From Buchnera aphidicola (Shivaphis celti) (GTDB lineage: Bacteria; Pseudomonadota; Gammaproteobacteria; Enterobacterales; Enterobacteriaceae): a DNA stretch of 64,000 nucleotides. The position numbers and the translations under genes were made by a program. Shown here one piece after another: positions 19,685-30,855 of this stretch. Under the pieces are notes generated by a model. The model saw only the letters and a program-made list of their open reading frames with translations, had not been told where the DNA came from and did no database searches. The DNA lies in assembly GCF_039349365.1 (NCBI RefSeq), contig NZ_CP134977.1, positions 193,202 through 257,201 on the forward strand, given 5' to 3'. The stretch's first letter is position 1; every line of letters starts with the position of its first letter.

Positions 19685-20974
19685 ATGAAAAATAAAAAAT
19701 TAAATTTTAATAATAAACATATTTGGCATCCATATGATTCTATTTTAAATCCCTTACCATGTTATTTTATTGATTCTGCTTGTGGTGTATATTTAAAACT
19801 TTCAAATGGCATGAAAATTATTGATGGAATGTCTTCTTGGTGGTCTGCAATACATGGATATAATCATCCAGAATTAAATCAAGCTATGAAAGAACAGATA
19901 AATAAGGTATCACATATCATGTTTGGAGGTTTAATTCACAAACCTGCTATTGATTTATGCAAACAATTATTAACTATTTTACCAAAAAAACTAGAATGTA
20001 TTTTTTTATGTGATTCTGGATCTGTTGCTATTGAAGTAGCCATGAAAATGGTTTTACAATATTGGAATAAACCAGGATATCAAAAAAAAATATTTTTAAC
20101 AATAAAAAATGGATATCATGGCGATACATTTTCTGCTATTTCAGTTTGTGATCCTTTAAATTCTATGCATCAATTATATGAAAAAATTATACCTAAGTAT
20201 TTATTTGCACATCAACCAAGATTATCGTTTTATGATCAATGGCATAGTTATGATATTTATTCTTTTTTAAAATTTATGGTTGAAAAGAATAAAAAAATTG
20301 CTGGAGTAATTTTAGAACCAATTGTTCAAGGTATAGGAGGAATGAAATTCTATCATCCAGAATATTTAAAACAGGTGCGTTTATTATGTAATATATATAA
20401 CATACCATTAATTATAGATGAAATCGCTACTGGTTTTGGAAGGACTGGGAAAATGTTTGCTTATGAACATGCTAATATTACTCCAGATATTTTATGTATT
20501 GGTAAAGCTTTAACTGGTGGAACAATGTCATTAGCTGCGACTATTGTTACTAGAAAAATTGCTAATCAAATTAGTAGAAATTATCCTTATAAAATAATGC
20601 ATGGTCCAACTTTTATGGGTAATCCTTTAGCGTGTTATGTAGCAAATAAAAATATTTCTCTTTTAAAAAAAAATACTTGGAAAGTACAAGTTCAAAATAT
20701 TGAAAAGTATTTAAAAAAAAAATTAATGATATTAAAAAATCATCCTCGCGTTCGTGATATACGTATTTTAGGAGCAATCGCTGTTATTGAATGTTATCAT
20801 TTAATTAATTTAAAATTAATACAAAAATTTTTTGTTAGTTATGGAGTATGGATTCGTCCATTCAAAAATATTATTTATTTAACTCCTCCATATATTGTTA
20901 AAACATTTCATTTACATAAATTTGTAAAAGCTATTTTCGATGCTGTACAAAATAATTCACTGTTTTATTTTTAA
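19685..20974 (+). CDS. bioA: Adenosylmethionine-8-amino-7-oxononanoate aminotransferase
   Basis: BioA makes DAPA (7,8-diaminopelargonate) from KAPA with S-adenosylmethionine as amino donor. The PLP lysine is in CIGKALTGG, preceded by IIDEIATGFGRTG. MSSWWSAIHGYNHP at the N terminus is typical. The 429 residues equal the E. coli length. It is divergent from bioB. The KAPA substrate has no source in this window because bioF is missing here, so it may come from the host or a partner symbiont. Confidence 0.96.
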   Translation: MKNKKLNFNNKHIWHPYDSILNPLPCYFIDSACGVYLKLSNGMKIIDGMSSWWSAIHGYNHPELNQAMKEQINKVSHIMFGGLIHKPAIDLCKQLLTILPKKLECIFLCDSGSVAIEVAMKMVLQYWNKPGYQKKIFLTIKNGYHGDTFSAISVCDPLNSMHQLYEKIIPKYLFAHQPRLSFYDQWHSYDIYSFLKFMVEKNKKIAGVILEPIVQGIGGMKFYHPEYLKQVRLLCNIYNIPLIIDEIATGFGRTGKMFAYEHANITPDILCIGKALTGGTMSLAATIVTRKIANQISRNYPYKIMHGPTFMGNPLACYVANKNISLLKKNTWKVQVQNIEKYLKKKLMILKNHPRVRDIRILGAIAVIECYHLINLKLIQKFFVSYGVWIRPFKNIIYLTPPYIVKTFHLHKFVKAIFDAVQNNSLFYF

Positions 20975-20998
20975 ATTGTTCATTTTATTAATAATATG

Positions 20999-21027
20999 AT
21001 TACTATATCTATTTTAGATATAGTAAT
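20999..21027. terminator. Bidirectional terminator between bioA and pgl
   Basis: A perfect 13-bp inverted repeat (attactatatcta / tagatatagtaat) with loop TTT lies in the 63-bp gap between convergent bioA and pgl. On + it is followed by a T-rich stretch (gtttatcttttt). Confidence 0.7.
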
Positions 21028-21037
21028 GTTTATCTTT

Positions 21038-22027
21038 TTAGATTTGATGAATTAAAATCCATGTAGGATGTTTATGAACAGAATATTCATATAATTTACT
21101 TAAAAATCCATTTTTCATAGAAATATTGTATACAATAATAGTATTTGATTTTTTTCCTATCGAAATTAAATATTCATTATTTTGATCTATGGCAAATGAT
21201 TTTGGTTGTTGTGTTGTAGAAATAAGATTATTGTATTGCAATGTACCATTTTTATTGACTTTAAATGTAGTAATAGTATTATGTAATCGATCAGATGCAT
21301 ATAAATAATTATTACATAAAGTTAAATGTATATCTGCAGACCATGATTTTTTTAAATTCATAAAAATACTAATATTTTGTATAATTTCGATATTTTTTTT
21401 TATATAATTAATTTTAAAGACATCAACTGTTCCATTTAATTCATTAATACTATATAAAATATTGTGATGTTTATGTATTGTCATGTGTCTTGGTCCAGAT
21501 TTTTTAGAAGCTTGAAAAAAATTAATTTTTTTGCATGAAATACTGTTTTTTAATATTTTTAATTTATATGTATAAATACGATCTGCTAATAAAGCTGGAA
21601 CAAAGGCTAATTTATTAAAATTGTCTATATTTACTGAATGACATCCCGGTAAATTATGAAATATCTTTATGGGATATGTTGGAATATGATTTTTATTTAT
21701 ATAACTTATACTCATACAATTAGCATGATAATATGCACAAAATAAAAAGTTTTCTTCTTTGTCAAGAGCAATATAATTAGGACTATATGGAATTTTTGTA
21801 GAACTAAGATATTGTAATTTTCCGTTTGATAAAATATTGTATGTTAAAATTTTATAATTTGGTCTTATTCCAATATATAATTTTTTTCTTTTTTTTGAAA
21901 TTTCTATTGGTTGTCCTTCACCCATGATAGTAATTCGTTGTATTAAAAACATTTGTCCAGTATTTAGTAATTCCCATACCTCAATTGCATGATTTTCCGT
22001 TGTGACAATATATATAATTTGTTTCAT
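21038..22027 (-). CDS. pgl: 6-phosphogluconolactonase (YbhE/Pgl type)
   Basis: Pgl hydrolyses 6-phosphogluconolactone, the product of Zwf (46344-47774). It is a seven-bladed beta-propeller of the E. coli YbhE type. The 329 residues match E. coli (331). Recognisable segments include PRHMTIHKHHNILYSINEL, SADIHLT and YASDRLHNTITTF. It ends at a shared terminator with bioA and lies 25 bp after mfd. Confidence 0.92.
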   Translation of the reverse strand: MKQIIYIVTTENHAIEVWELLNTGQMFLIQRITIMGEGQPIEISKKRKKLYIGIRPNYKILTYNILSNGKLQYLSSTKIPYSPNYIALDKEENFLFCAYYHANCMSISYINKNHIPTYPIKIFHNLPGCHSVNIDNFNKLAFVPALLADRIYTYKLKILKNSISCKKINFFQASKKSGPRHMTIHKHHNILYSINELNGTVDVFKINYIKKNIEIIQNISIFMNLKKSWSADIHLTLCNNYLYASDRLHNTITTFKVNKNGTLQYNNLISTTQQPKSFAIDQNNEYLISIGKKSNTIIVYNISMKNGFLSKLYEYSVHKHPTWILIHQI

Positions 22028-22052
22028 ATTTTCCCTTTTTTAAAAAAAATAA

Positions 22053-24104
22053 TTAATTTTTTGTATCAAAAATATTTTTTATATTTTTTAAAAAATTTAA
22101 TATCCATTGTATTCTTGTTTTATCATTTTTTATTTGATAAATAAATTTTAAAGAAAATTCATTATTTAATTTCCATTTTTTAAATGTTGAATTAAATAAC
22201 TTTAATAATTTAATAGTGTTTATTTTTTTTGAGTTAATAAATTCTATTTTTCCTCCTAATTGATTCGATTGAATTTTTGTAATACCAATTTGGTTGAGTA
22301 AAATTTTTATTTTTGTTTTTAATAATAGATTTTTTACTTCTTGCGGTAAAATACCAAAGTTTTTAATGAGATTATTTTTTATATTCAATAATTTTTCATT
22401 TTTTTCAGCTGATAAAATTTTTTTATAGTATAATAATCTTATATCAACACTAGAAATATATTTTTCTGGCAATATTGTTGGAATAAATAATTTTATTTCT
22501 GGTTGATTTTTTTTCAATTGTGCAATAGATAAACTATTATTTTCTTTTATGTATTCAATCGTTTTTTTTAAAAATTTTTTATATATAAAGAATTCGATAT
22601 TTTTAATATGTCCACTTTGTTTTTCTCCTAATAATTCTCCAGCTCCTCGAATTTTTAAATCATGTTGAGCAAGTTCGTATCCTGAGCTAAAATCTTTTAT
22701 AGATTTTATAACCTCTAGTCTTTTTTTTTTATTTAATGAATTTTTTTTTTGTTCAGAAATTAGTAACCAGGCATATGCTTGTATATTTGATCGTCCTACA
22801 CGACCACGCATTTGATATAATTGCGCTAATCCAAAAGAATCAGCATTTTCAATAATTATAGAATTTACTGTTGGTATATCTAATCCAATTTCTATAATAG
22901 TAGTACAAATTAATACATGAAATTTTTTTTCTAAAAAATTATTTATAATTTTTTGCAATTTCTTTCCATTCATTTTCCCATGGCCAATCATAAATTTCGC
23001 TTCTGGTACTAATTTTCTTAAAGACATTAATTTTTCTATTAAATTTTTTACTTGGTTACAAATATAATAAATTTGTCCATTTCGTTTTATTTCAAATAAA
23101 ATAATTTTTCGAATTAAGTTTTGATTGTATTTTTTAACAAATGTTTTAACAGTACAACGATTTTTTGGAGGAGTATTAATAATGGATAAATCTTGAATGT
23201 AATTCTTAGTCATATTTAATGTTCTGGGAATAGGAGTTGCAGTTAAAGTCAAAATATCAATATTATTAGAAAATTTTTTAATTTTTTCTTTATGAATCAC
23301 TCCAAATTTATGTTCTTCATCTACAATAATTAGCCCTAAATTATTCCATATAATTTTACTAAATAAAATTTTATGAGTTCCGATTAAAATATTTGTTGAT
23401 CCGTTAAGAATATTTTTAAAGCACATGCTTTGTTCTTTGTGAGATTGAAAACGAGAGATAATTTCAATATTAATATTATATTTTGTAAAACGTTCTCGTA
23501 AGTTTTTATAATGCTGTTGCACTAATAATGTTGTTGGAACTAACATAACAACTTGTTTATCATTTTTTACTGCAATAAAAGCAGCACGGATGGCAATTTC
23601 TGTTTTTCCAAATCCTACATCTCCACAAATTAAGCGATCCATTGGTTTTTTTGCATGCATATCAGATAATACAGCATTCATTACTGTTATTTGATCCTTC
23701 GTTATTTCAAAAGGACAATTTTTACAAAATAAATTATATTCTTTGATATTAATGTGAAATGAAAATCCTTTTTTTGATTTTCGATATGCATGATTTTCTA
23801 ATATTTGTATTGCAGTATCATTTACTTTTTTAAAAATTGTATCTCTTTTTTTGATCCATTTATGACAACCTAATTTATTTAAATTGATATTATTAATTCC
23901 AGAGCTATCATGATAATGTTTTATTAAATATAAATTCTCAATAGGAACATATAATTTATCGTTATTTGCATATACAATTGTAATATATTCTGTTGAAATA
24001 TTATTATTTTTTATAATATTTAATCCTTGGTATCTCCCTATTCCATGTTTTAAATGAATTACTAACGAATTTTTTTTGAAGTATGTTATATTTTTTTTTA
24101 TCAT
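22053..24104 (-). CDS. mfd: Mfd transcription-repair coupling factor lacking its UvrB-like module
   Basis: Mfd pushes stalled RNA polymerase off damaged DNA and recruits UvrA. The protein is 683 residues, against 1148 in E. coli. It begins at the RNA-polymerase-interacting domain (VIHLKHGIGRYQG), then has the helicase motor with Walker A CGDVGFGKTE, the DEEH box (VDEEHKFGV), TATPIPRTL and the RecG-like GRVGRSNIQAYAWLL, and the C-terminal TRCF domain. The UvrB-homologous N-terminal half is absent. Polymerase displacement may remain without UvrA recruitment. Confidence 0.93.
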   Translation of the reverse strand: MIKKNITYFKKNSLVIHLKHGIGRYQGLNIIKNNNISTEYITIVYANNDKLYVPIENLYLIKHYHDSSGINNINLNKLGCHKWIKKRDTIFKKVNDTAIQILENHAYRKSKKGFSFHINIKEYNLFCKNCPFEITKDQITVMNAVLSDMHAKKPMDRLICGDVGFGKTEIAIRAAFIAVKNDKQVVMLVPTTLLVQQHYKNLRERFTKYNINIEIISRFQSHKEQSMCFKNILNGSTNILIGTHKILFSKIIWNNLGLIIVDEEHKFGVIHKEKIKKFSNNIDILTLTATPIPRTLNMTKNYIQDLSIINTPPKNRCTVKTFVKKYNQNLIRKIILFEIKRNGQIYYICNQVKNLIEKLMSLRKLVPEAKFMIGHGKMNGKKLQKIINNFLEKKFHVLICTTIIEIGLDIPTVNSIIIENADSFGLAQLYQMRGRVGRSNIQAYAWLLISEQKKNSLNKKKRLEVIKSIKDFSSGYELAQHDLKIRGAGELLGEKQSGHIKNIEFFIYKKFLKKTIEYIKENNSLSIAQLKKNQPEIKLFIPTILPEKYISSVDIRLLYYKKILSAEKNEKLLNIKNNLIKNFGILPQEVKNLLLKTKIKILLNQIGITKIQSNQLGGKIEFINSKKINTIKLLKLFNSTFKKWKLNNEFSLKFIYQIKNDKTRIQWILNFLKNIKNIFDTKN

Positions 24105-24258
24105 GAATTTTAATTTATTCTGTAGTGATGATAGAGATAAAATTTTGATATAAATAAATTATATATTGTAAATTATTATATCAAGAATATAAGTTATAAA
24201 ATAAAAATTTAAAATGATATATTTTTTTACATTATGGTATATTTAATTTATAAAATAA

Positions 24259-25284
<1,026 letters not shown>

Positions 25285-25306
25285 AATATATATTCCTAGA
25301 AATTAA

Positions 25307-25342
25307 ACAGCATGTTTAATTACATAAATTATTACATGCTGT
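25307..25342. terminator. Bidirectional terminator between gapA and fldA
   Basis: A perfect 9-bp stem (acagcatgt / acatgctgt), with an 18-base loop, is followed on + by attttatatt. It lies between two convergent genes and is more G/C-rich than its surroundings. Confidence 0.65.
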
Positions 25343-25366
25343 ATTTTATATTATACAATTAATATA

Positions 25367-25894
25367 TTATTTTTTTTTATTAATATTCTTTATTTCAGTT
25401 AATATAGATTTTGTCCAAATTGCTATTCTTTGATCGCTTAATTTTTTTTGTCGATCTTCATCAATTACTAGTCCTACAAAATATTTTTCATTTATTAATG
25501 CTTTAGAAGATTCAAATTTGTATCCCTCAGTAGACCATTTTCCAATCAAAGTAGCATTTTTTTCTTTTAAAATTTCATAAATTATTCCCATTCCATCACA
25601 AAAGTATTCGCTATAATCTTCTTGATCTCCACATCCAAAAATAGCGACTATTTTATCTTTAAAATCTATTTTTTTCAAATGTGGTAAAAATTCATCCCAA
25701 TCGCATTGCATTTCACCATAATACCAAGTAGGTATACCAAATATTAAAATATTAAATTTTTCTATATCTTTTTCTGTTGCATCAGAAATATCGAATATTG
25801 CAGATTTTTCTAATCCAATTTTATGATGAATAATTTTTGCAATTTTTTCGGTATTTCCAGTATCACTTCCGAAAAAGATTCCTATCTCTTTCAT
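25367..25894 (-). CDS. fldA: Flavodoxin 1
   Basis: FldA is an FMN electron carrier. The phosphate loop [13 protein letters not shown] is at the N terminus, and [14 protein letters not shown] and [13 protein letters not shown] frame the flavin ring. The 175 residues match E. coli (176). It can supply electrons to the radical-SAM enzymes in this window, BioB, LipA and RlmN. The 232-bp gap to ybgI is A/T-rich with an imperfect inverted repeat around 26030-26080 and no gene. Confidence 0.95.
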   Translation of the reverse strand: MKEIGIFFGSDTGNTEKIAKIIHHKIGLEKSAIFDISDATEKDIEKFNILIFGIPTWYYGEMQCDWDEFLPHLKKIDFKDKIVAIFGCGDQEDYSEYFCDGMGIIYEILKEKNATLIGKWSTEGYKFESSKALINEKYFVGLVIDEDRQKKLSDQRIAIWTKSILTEIKNINKKK

Positions 25895-26126
25895 AATATC
25901 CTCATTTTTTCAGTTAATATATTATAATTTATATTTTGTTACTTATAAATAAAACAAGAAATTTTTCTTTAAATATTAATTTATAATATATAAATTATAT
26001 AAAATTTTACATTTAAATCATATTATTAAATAAAAATAAATTTTTATGAAAATAAATTTATTTATTTTTATATTAAATTTATAAAAAATAAAAATATATT
26101 TTACAATTTTAATTATTAGGAAAATT

Positions 26127-26870
26127 ATGAACAATTATGAATTAGAAAAAATCATAAATAACAAGTTAAATAGTAAAAAAATTCATGATTATATTCCTAA
26201 CGGTTTACAAATCGAAGGGAAAAATAATATTAAAAAAATTATTACCGGAGTTAGTATATGTCAAAAATTAATTGATATAGCCATTCAAAAACAAGCGGAA
26301 GCTATTATTGTACATCACGGATTTTTTTGGAAAAATGAATCTAATAGAATTATTAAAAATAAAAAAAACCGATTAAAATCAATTTTATCTCATGAAATTA
26401 ACTTATATAATTGGCATCTCCCGTTAGATATACACGATCAATTAGGTAATAATGTTCAAATAGCAAAAAAATTAGGTATTAATATATTAGGGAAAATAAC
26501 TGATTTAGTTTTATGGGGAAATTTTTCTCATAAAATACCTGTTTCAACATTTATTCAGAAGGTAAATACAATATTTAATCATGAAGTAATGTGTTTTAAA
26601 AATCCAGATAATAATTTTATTAAAAATATTGCGTGGTGTAGTGGTAGAGGGCAAAAATATATTAAATACGCTTGTAATTTTAGTTTAGATGCTTTTCTAA
26701 CTGGTGAAGCATCTGAAGATACTATGCATTATTCATATGAAAATAAAATTCATTTTTTTTCAGCTGGTCATTATTGTACTGAACGTTTTGGAATACAAAA
26801 ATTAGGAGATTGGTTAAATAAAAATTATAATTTAAATGTTGAATTTATTGATATTTATAATCCAATATAA
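26127..26870 (+). CDS. ybgI: Nif3-like metal-binding protein YbgI
   Basis: A dinuclear-metal protein of the Nif3/GTP cyclohydrolase I type 2 family. E. coli YbgI has been linked to NAD(P)HX or DNA-repair roles, and its function is not firmly settled. The 247 residues equal E. coli. Metal-site segments are IIVHHGFFWKNE near residue 65, NWHLPLDIHDQLGNN near 95 and SAGHYCTERFG near the C terminus. It lies just before sucA, near where E. coli keeps ybgI relative to the sdh-suc region. Confidence 0.88.
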   Translation: MNNYELEKIINNKLNSKKIHDYIPNGLQIEGKNNIKKIITGVSICQKLIDIAIQKQAEAIIVHHGFFWKNESNRIIKNKKNRLKSILSHEINLYNWHLPLDIHDQLGNNVQIAKKLGINILGKITDLVLWGNFSHKIPVSTFIQKVNTIFNHEVMCFKNPDNNFIKNIAWCSGRGQKYIKYACNFSLDAFLTGEASEDTMHYSYENKIHFFSAGHYCTERFGIQKLGDWLNKNYNLNVEFIDIYNPI

Positions 26871-26917
26871 AATTATTACTACAATATCTTTCATATAATT
26901 AATATATAGGTTTTTTT

Positions 26918-29620
26918 ATGAAAAAAAAATGCATGTTAAATGATTTGATTTTTGATCTACATTATAATAATCAATTATATATTGATGCAATGTATAAAAA
27001 TTTTATACATGATCCGAATGCAATGTCTTCAGAATGGAAAAATTTTTTTTGTAAATATCAAGAACATGATGAAACTGATAAAACAAAAGATTATAATTTT
27101 TTTAATAAAAAAAATGACATTTCATTACTAATTCAGTATATTAGACAATATGGTCATATATATGCAAATATTAATCCCTTAAAAAAAAAATTTACATCAA
27201 ATGAATTAAATTCATTTTTATTATTGAATAATAAAAGATTTAAAAAAGAATCAATATCAATTTTACAAAATTTATTATATGATGAAAAAAATTCTTCTTT
27301 TTATCAAAAATACGAGAATTATAAAAATATATATTGTAAATATATAGGATATGAATATTATCATATTGATAATATAAAAGAAAAAAAATGGATAAAAAAT
27401 TATATAGAAAATATATCGAAAAAATTTATATTATCTGATATAGAAAAAATTAACTTATTAAATACATTAATTAAAACAGAAATTTTTGAAAAATATCTTC
27501 ATTCTAAATTTATAGGAGCAAAACGCTTTTCAATTGAAGGGGCAGATGTTTTAATTCCTATGTTAAAATATATAATAAATTATGCATGTAATAACGTTAC
27601 ATCAAAAGTTATTTTTGGAATGGCACATAGAGGAAGATTAAATGTTTTGGTAAATGTATTAAAAAAAAAAATAAACGATTTATGTTATGAATTTTCAGAA
27701 TCATATAGCAATTTATATGGAACTGGAGATGCAAAATATCATGTTGGTATGAAAAGGAAAATTAAGCGTGGTAGTAAGAATATTATAATTGATCTAAAAT
27801 ATAATCCATCGCATTTAGAAATTATTAACCCAGTTGTTATGGGAGCAGCTAAAGCATATCTTGAACAACAAGATACACTAAACACAAATTTTGTTTTACC
27901 AATTAATATTCATGGAGATGCTGCAATTATTGGACAAGGAGTAAATCAAGAATTATTAAATATGTCACAAACAAGAGGTTATTGTGTTGGAGGAACAATA
28001 CATATTGTTATAAACAATCAAATTGGATTTACAACTTCTGATATTCAAGATATACGTTCTAGCACATATTGTACAGATATTGCAAAAATGATACAATCTC
28101 CAGTTTTTCATGTTAATGCAGATCATCCAAATTCTGTGATTTTTGCTACTCAATTAGCATTAGATTATAGGTATAAATTTAAAAAAGATGTTTTTATAGA
28201 TTTAGTTTGTTACCGAAGAAGAGGTCATAATGAGTCTGATGAACCAAGTGTCACTCAACCCATGATGTATAAAAAAATTTCTCAACAAAAAACAATTAGT
28301 AATATTTATGCAGAAAGATTACAAATTAAAAAAATTATTAATGTAAATTACTATAATAATAAACAAATAGAATATCGTAAAAAGATAAATATTTTAGGAG
28401 AAGAAAAATTTTCATGTAATAAAAAAATAGAAAAAAAAAATTGTATTTTTTATAAAGAAAAAATTGAAAAAATCGATTTAAAAAAAATTTTTTTACAAAT
28501 TAATACAATTCCTCAACATATTCAATTACATAATCGAGTACATAAAATTTATCAAGATAGATACAATATGGCCACCAAAAATACATTAATTGATTGGGGT
28601 GCAGCAGAAAATTTGGCTTATGCAATTTTGATATGCCAAGGTATTTCATGCAGAATTTCTGGAGAAGATGTTGCTAGAGGGACATTTTTTCATCGCCACT
28701 CAGTAGTATATGATCAATCAAGCGGTTTAGATTATATTCCTTTGCATCATTTACAACAATCGAAGGGAAAATTTAGAATTTATAATTCTGTATTATCAGA
28801 AGAAGCAACATTAGCATTTGAATATGGATATTCTATTGATTCAAAAAAAACAATAAATATTTGGGAGGCACAATTTGGTGATTTTGTTAATAATGCACAA
28901 GTTGTGATAGATCAGTTTATTAGTTCCGGAGAACAAAAATGGGGAATAAAATCAAATTTAATAATTTTTTTACCTCATGGATACGAAGGCCAAGGACCTG
29001 AACATTCTTCATGTCGATTAGAAAGATTTTTACAATTATGTGCACAAAATAATATGAAAGTCTGTTCACCATCTACTGCCGCACAAATATATCATATACT
29101 GATTAAACATGCACATAGTAAACAGTATCGACCGTTAATTATCTTGACTCCAAAATCTTTTTTGCGAAATGATATGGCTAAATCATCTTTTGTGGAAATA
29201 AAAGATGGATACTTTAAAAAAGTAATACAGGAAAAGAGAAATATTACAGATAATGCAATTAAAAAAATAATTTTTTGTTTTGGAAAAATATATTACGAAT
29301 TAATAAATAATACTATTTTTCTTAAAAATAAAAATGTTATTTTAGTAAAAATTGAACAATTATATCCATTTCCAAAATTAGAAATTTTAAATTTATTGAA
29401 TGTTTATATTAATCTTCAAGAAATTATTTGGTGTCAAGAAGAACCAAAAAATCAAGGGGCATGGTATTATATATATTTTAAATTTCAAAAAATACTCTCT
29501 AAACATATGAAATTAAAATATATTGGTCGTGATGCTTTTGCTGCTCCTGCAGGAGGATCAATTTTTTTACATAAACAACAACAAAGAAAAATTATTTCTA
29601 ATGTTTTAAATATTATATAA
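26918..29620 (+). CDS. sucA: 2-oxoglutarate dehydrogenase E1 component
   Basis: SucA decarboxylates 2-oxoglutarate with thiamine diphosphate and passes the succinyl group to lipoyl-SucB. It has 900 residues (E. coli 933). The N terminus has the E2-binding pattern (YNNQLYIDAMYKNFIHDP). Later come GMAHRGRLNVL, the ThDP motif region HGDAAIIGQGVNQE to NNQIGFTTS, YRRRGHNESDEPS and LPHGYEGQGPEHSS. sucB follows 12 bp downstream. Confidence 0.97.
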   Translation: MKKKCMLNDLIFDLHYNNQLYIDAMYKNFIHDPNAMSSEWKNFFCKYQEHDETDKTKDYNFFNKKNDISLLIQYIRQYGHIYANINPLKKKFTSNELNSFLLLNNKRFKKESISILQNLLYDEKNSSFYQKYENYKNIYCKYIGYEYYHIDNIKEKKWIKNYIENISKKFILSDIEKINLLNTLIKTEIFEKYLHSKFIGAKRFSIEGADVLIPMLKYIINYACNNVTSKVIFGMAHRGRLNVLVNVLKKKINDLCYEFSESYSNLYGTGDAKYHVGMKRKIKRGSKNIIIDLKYNPSHLEIINPVVMGAAKAYLEQQDTLNTNFVLPINIHGDAAIIGQGVNQELLNMSQTRGYCVGGTIHIVINNQIGFTTSDIQDIRSSTYCTDIAKMIQSPVFHVNADHPNSVIFATQLALDYRYKFKKDVFIDLVCYRRRGHNESDEPSVTQPMMYKKISQQKTISNIYAERLQIKKIINVNYYNNKQIEYRKKINILGEEKFSCNKKIEKKNCIFYKEKIEKIDLKKIFLQINTIPQHIQLHNRVHKIYQDRYNMATKNTLIDWGAAENLAYAILICQGISCRISGEDVARGTFFHRHSVVYDQSSGLDYIPLHHLQQSKGKFRIYNSVLSEEATLAFEYGYSIDSKKTINIWEAQFGDFVNNAQVVIDQFISSGEQKWGIKSNLIIFLPHGYEGQGPEHSSCRLERFLQLCAQNNMKVCSPSTAAQIYHILIKHAHSKQYRPLIILTPKSFLRNDMAKSSFVEIKDGYFKKVIQEKRNITDNAIKKIIFCFGKIYYELINNTIFLKNKNVILVKIEQLYPFPKLEILNLLNVYINLQEIIWCQEEPKNQGAWYYIYFKFQKILSKHMKLKYIGRDAFAAPAGGSIFLHKQQQRKIISNVLNII

Positions 29621-29632
29621 GAGATATTTTAC

Positions 29633-30784
29633 ATGAAAAAAAAAAACATTTTAGTTCCAGAGTTACCAGAATCTGTTAATGATGCAACAATTATTCGTTG
29701 GCATAAAAGTATTGGAGAAGTAGTGAAACAGGATGAAATATTAGTTGATATAGAAACTGAAAAAGTAATTTTAGAAGTTCCATCAATAATTGATGGAAAA
29801 CTAGAAAAAATATTATCTCTTCCTGGATCTATAGTAAAAAGTAAACAAATAATAGGACATATAAAAGAAATAAATACTGAAAATGAAAAGTATGCTGTAA
29901 TTTCATCTGATGAAAAAAAAAAAAAAATAATAAAAGATATAAAAAATATTCAAAAAAACAATGATAGCCCATCTTATAGAAGAATTATTTCTAAAAATCA
30001 AAATAATGTAATCAATCAATCAATAAATACAAAAGAAATAAATAAAATTGTTGATGATAGATTGCCACAAAAAAAAAATAAATTTGACAAAAAAACCATC
30101 GTACCTCTTACAAATTTTAGAAAAAGAATAGCAAATAGGTTATTACAAACTAAAAAAAATACAGTGATGTTAACTACTTTTAATGAAATAAATATGAGTT
30201 CTGTGATTAAAATAAGAAAAAAATATAAAGATCTATTTCAAGAAAAACATACGATCAAATTAGGATTTATGTCATTTTTTATAAAAGCGGTTGTGCAAGC
30301 TCTAAAAAAATTTCCAAATATAAATGCTAAAATTAATAATAATAACATAATATATTATCATTATTTTGATATTAACATCGCAATTTCTACAACTCATGGA
30401 TTAATTACTCCAATTTTAAAAAACGTTGATAATATGTCGATGGCTGAAATAGAAAAAAAAATTTTTGATTTAAGAAAAAAAGCAGAATTAGGAAAATTAG
30501 AATTATCAGATTTATTAAGTGGAAATTTTACAATTACTAATGGAGGAGTATTTGGTTCATTATTTTCTACTCCTATTATTAATCCTCCGCAAACTGCTAT
30601 TTTAGGTATGCATGCCATTCAAGATCGTGTTATTGTCGTACATGACAAGATAACAATAGCTCCAATGATGTATATTGCTCTTTCATATGATCATCAATTA
30701 ATTGATGGAAAAGAATCTGTAGGTTTTTTAAAAACAATTAAAGAGGTATTAGAAGATTTTTCTAGAATTATGTTAGATATTTAA
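29633..30784 (+). CDS. sucB: Dihydrolipoyl succinyltransferase (E2) with eroded linker/E3-binding region
   Basis: SucB is the E2 core of the 2-oxoglutarate dehydrogenase complex. The lipoyl domain is intact with the lysine in [13 protein letters not shown]. The catalytic domain keeps [16 protein letters not shown]. Between them, where E. coli has the peripheral subunit-binding domain with GTGxGGRxTxxD, I see only [14 protein letters not shown] and a lysine/asparagine-rich stretch. A 15-base A run (29913-29927) sits in this linker in frame. sucC and sucD, which follow in E. coli, are absent. Confidence 0.95.
   Translation: MKKKNILVPELPESVNDATIIRWHKSIGEVVKQDEILVDIETEKVILEVPSIIDGKLEKILSLPGSIVKSKQIIGHIKEINTENEKYAVISSDEKKKKIIKDIKNIQKNNDSPSYRRIISKNQNNVINQSINTKEINKIVDDRLPQKKNKFDKKTIVPLTNFRKRIANRLLQTKKNTVMLTTFNEINMSSVIKIRKKYKDLFQEKHTIKLGFMSFFIKAVVQALKKFPNINAKINNNNIIYYHYFDINIAISTTHGLITPILKNVDNMSMAEIEKKIFDLRKKAELGKLELSDLLSGNFTITNGGVFGSLFSTPIINPPQTAILGMHAIQDRVIVVHDKITIAPMMYIALSYDHQLIDGKESVGFLKTIKEVLEDFSRIMLDI
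29913..29927 (+). repeat. In-frame A15 tract in the sucB linker
   Basis: Fifteen consecutive A residues encode the lysines of DEKKKKII. The frame is correct as read, but any one-base slip here would truncate SucB before its catalytic domain. Confidence 0.85.
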
Positions 30785-30855
30785 TAAAAATTTTTATCAA
30801 AAAAATTTAAACATTGAAAATGATTTTCTATTATGAAATAAACAGGATATATAAT

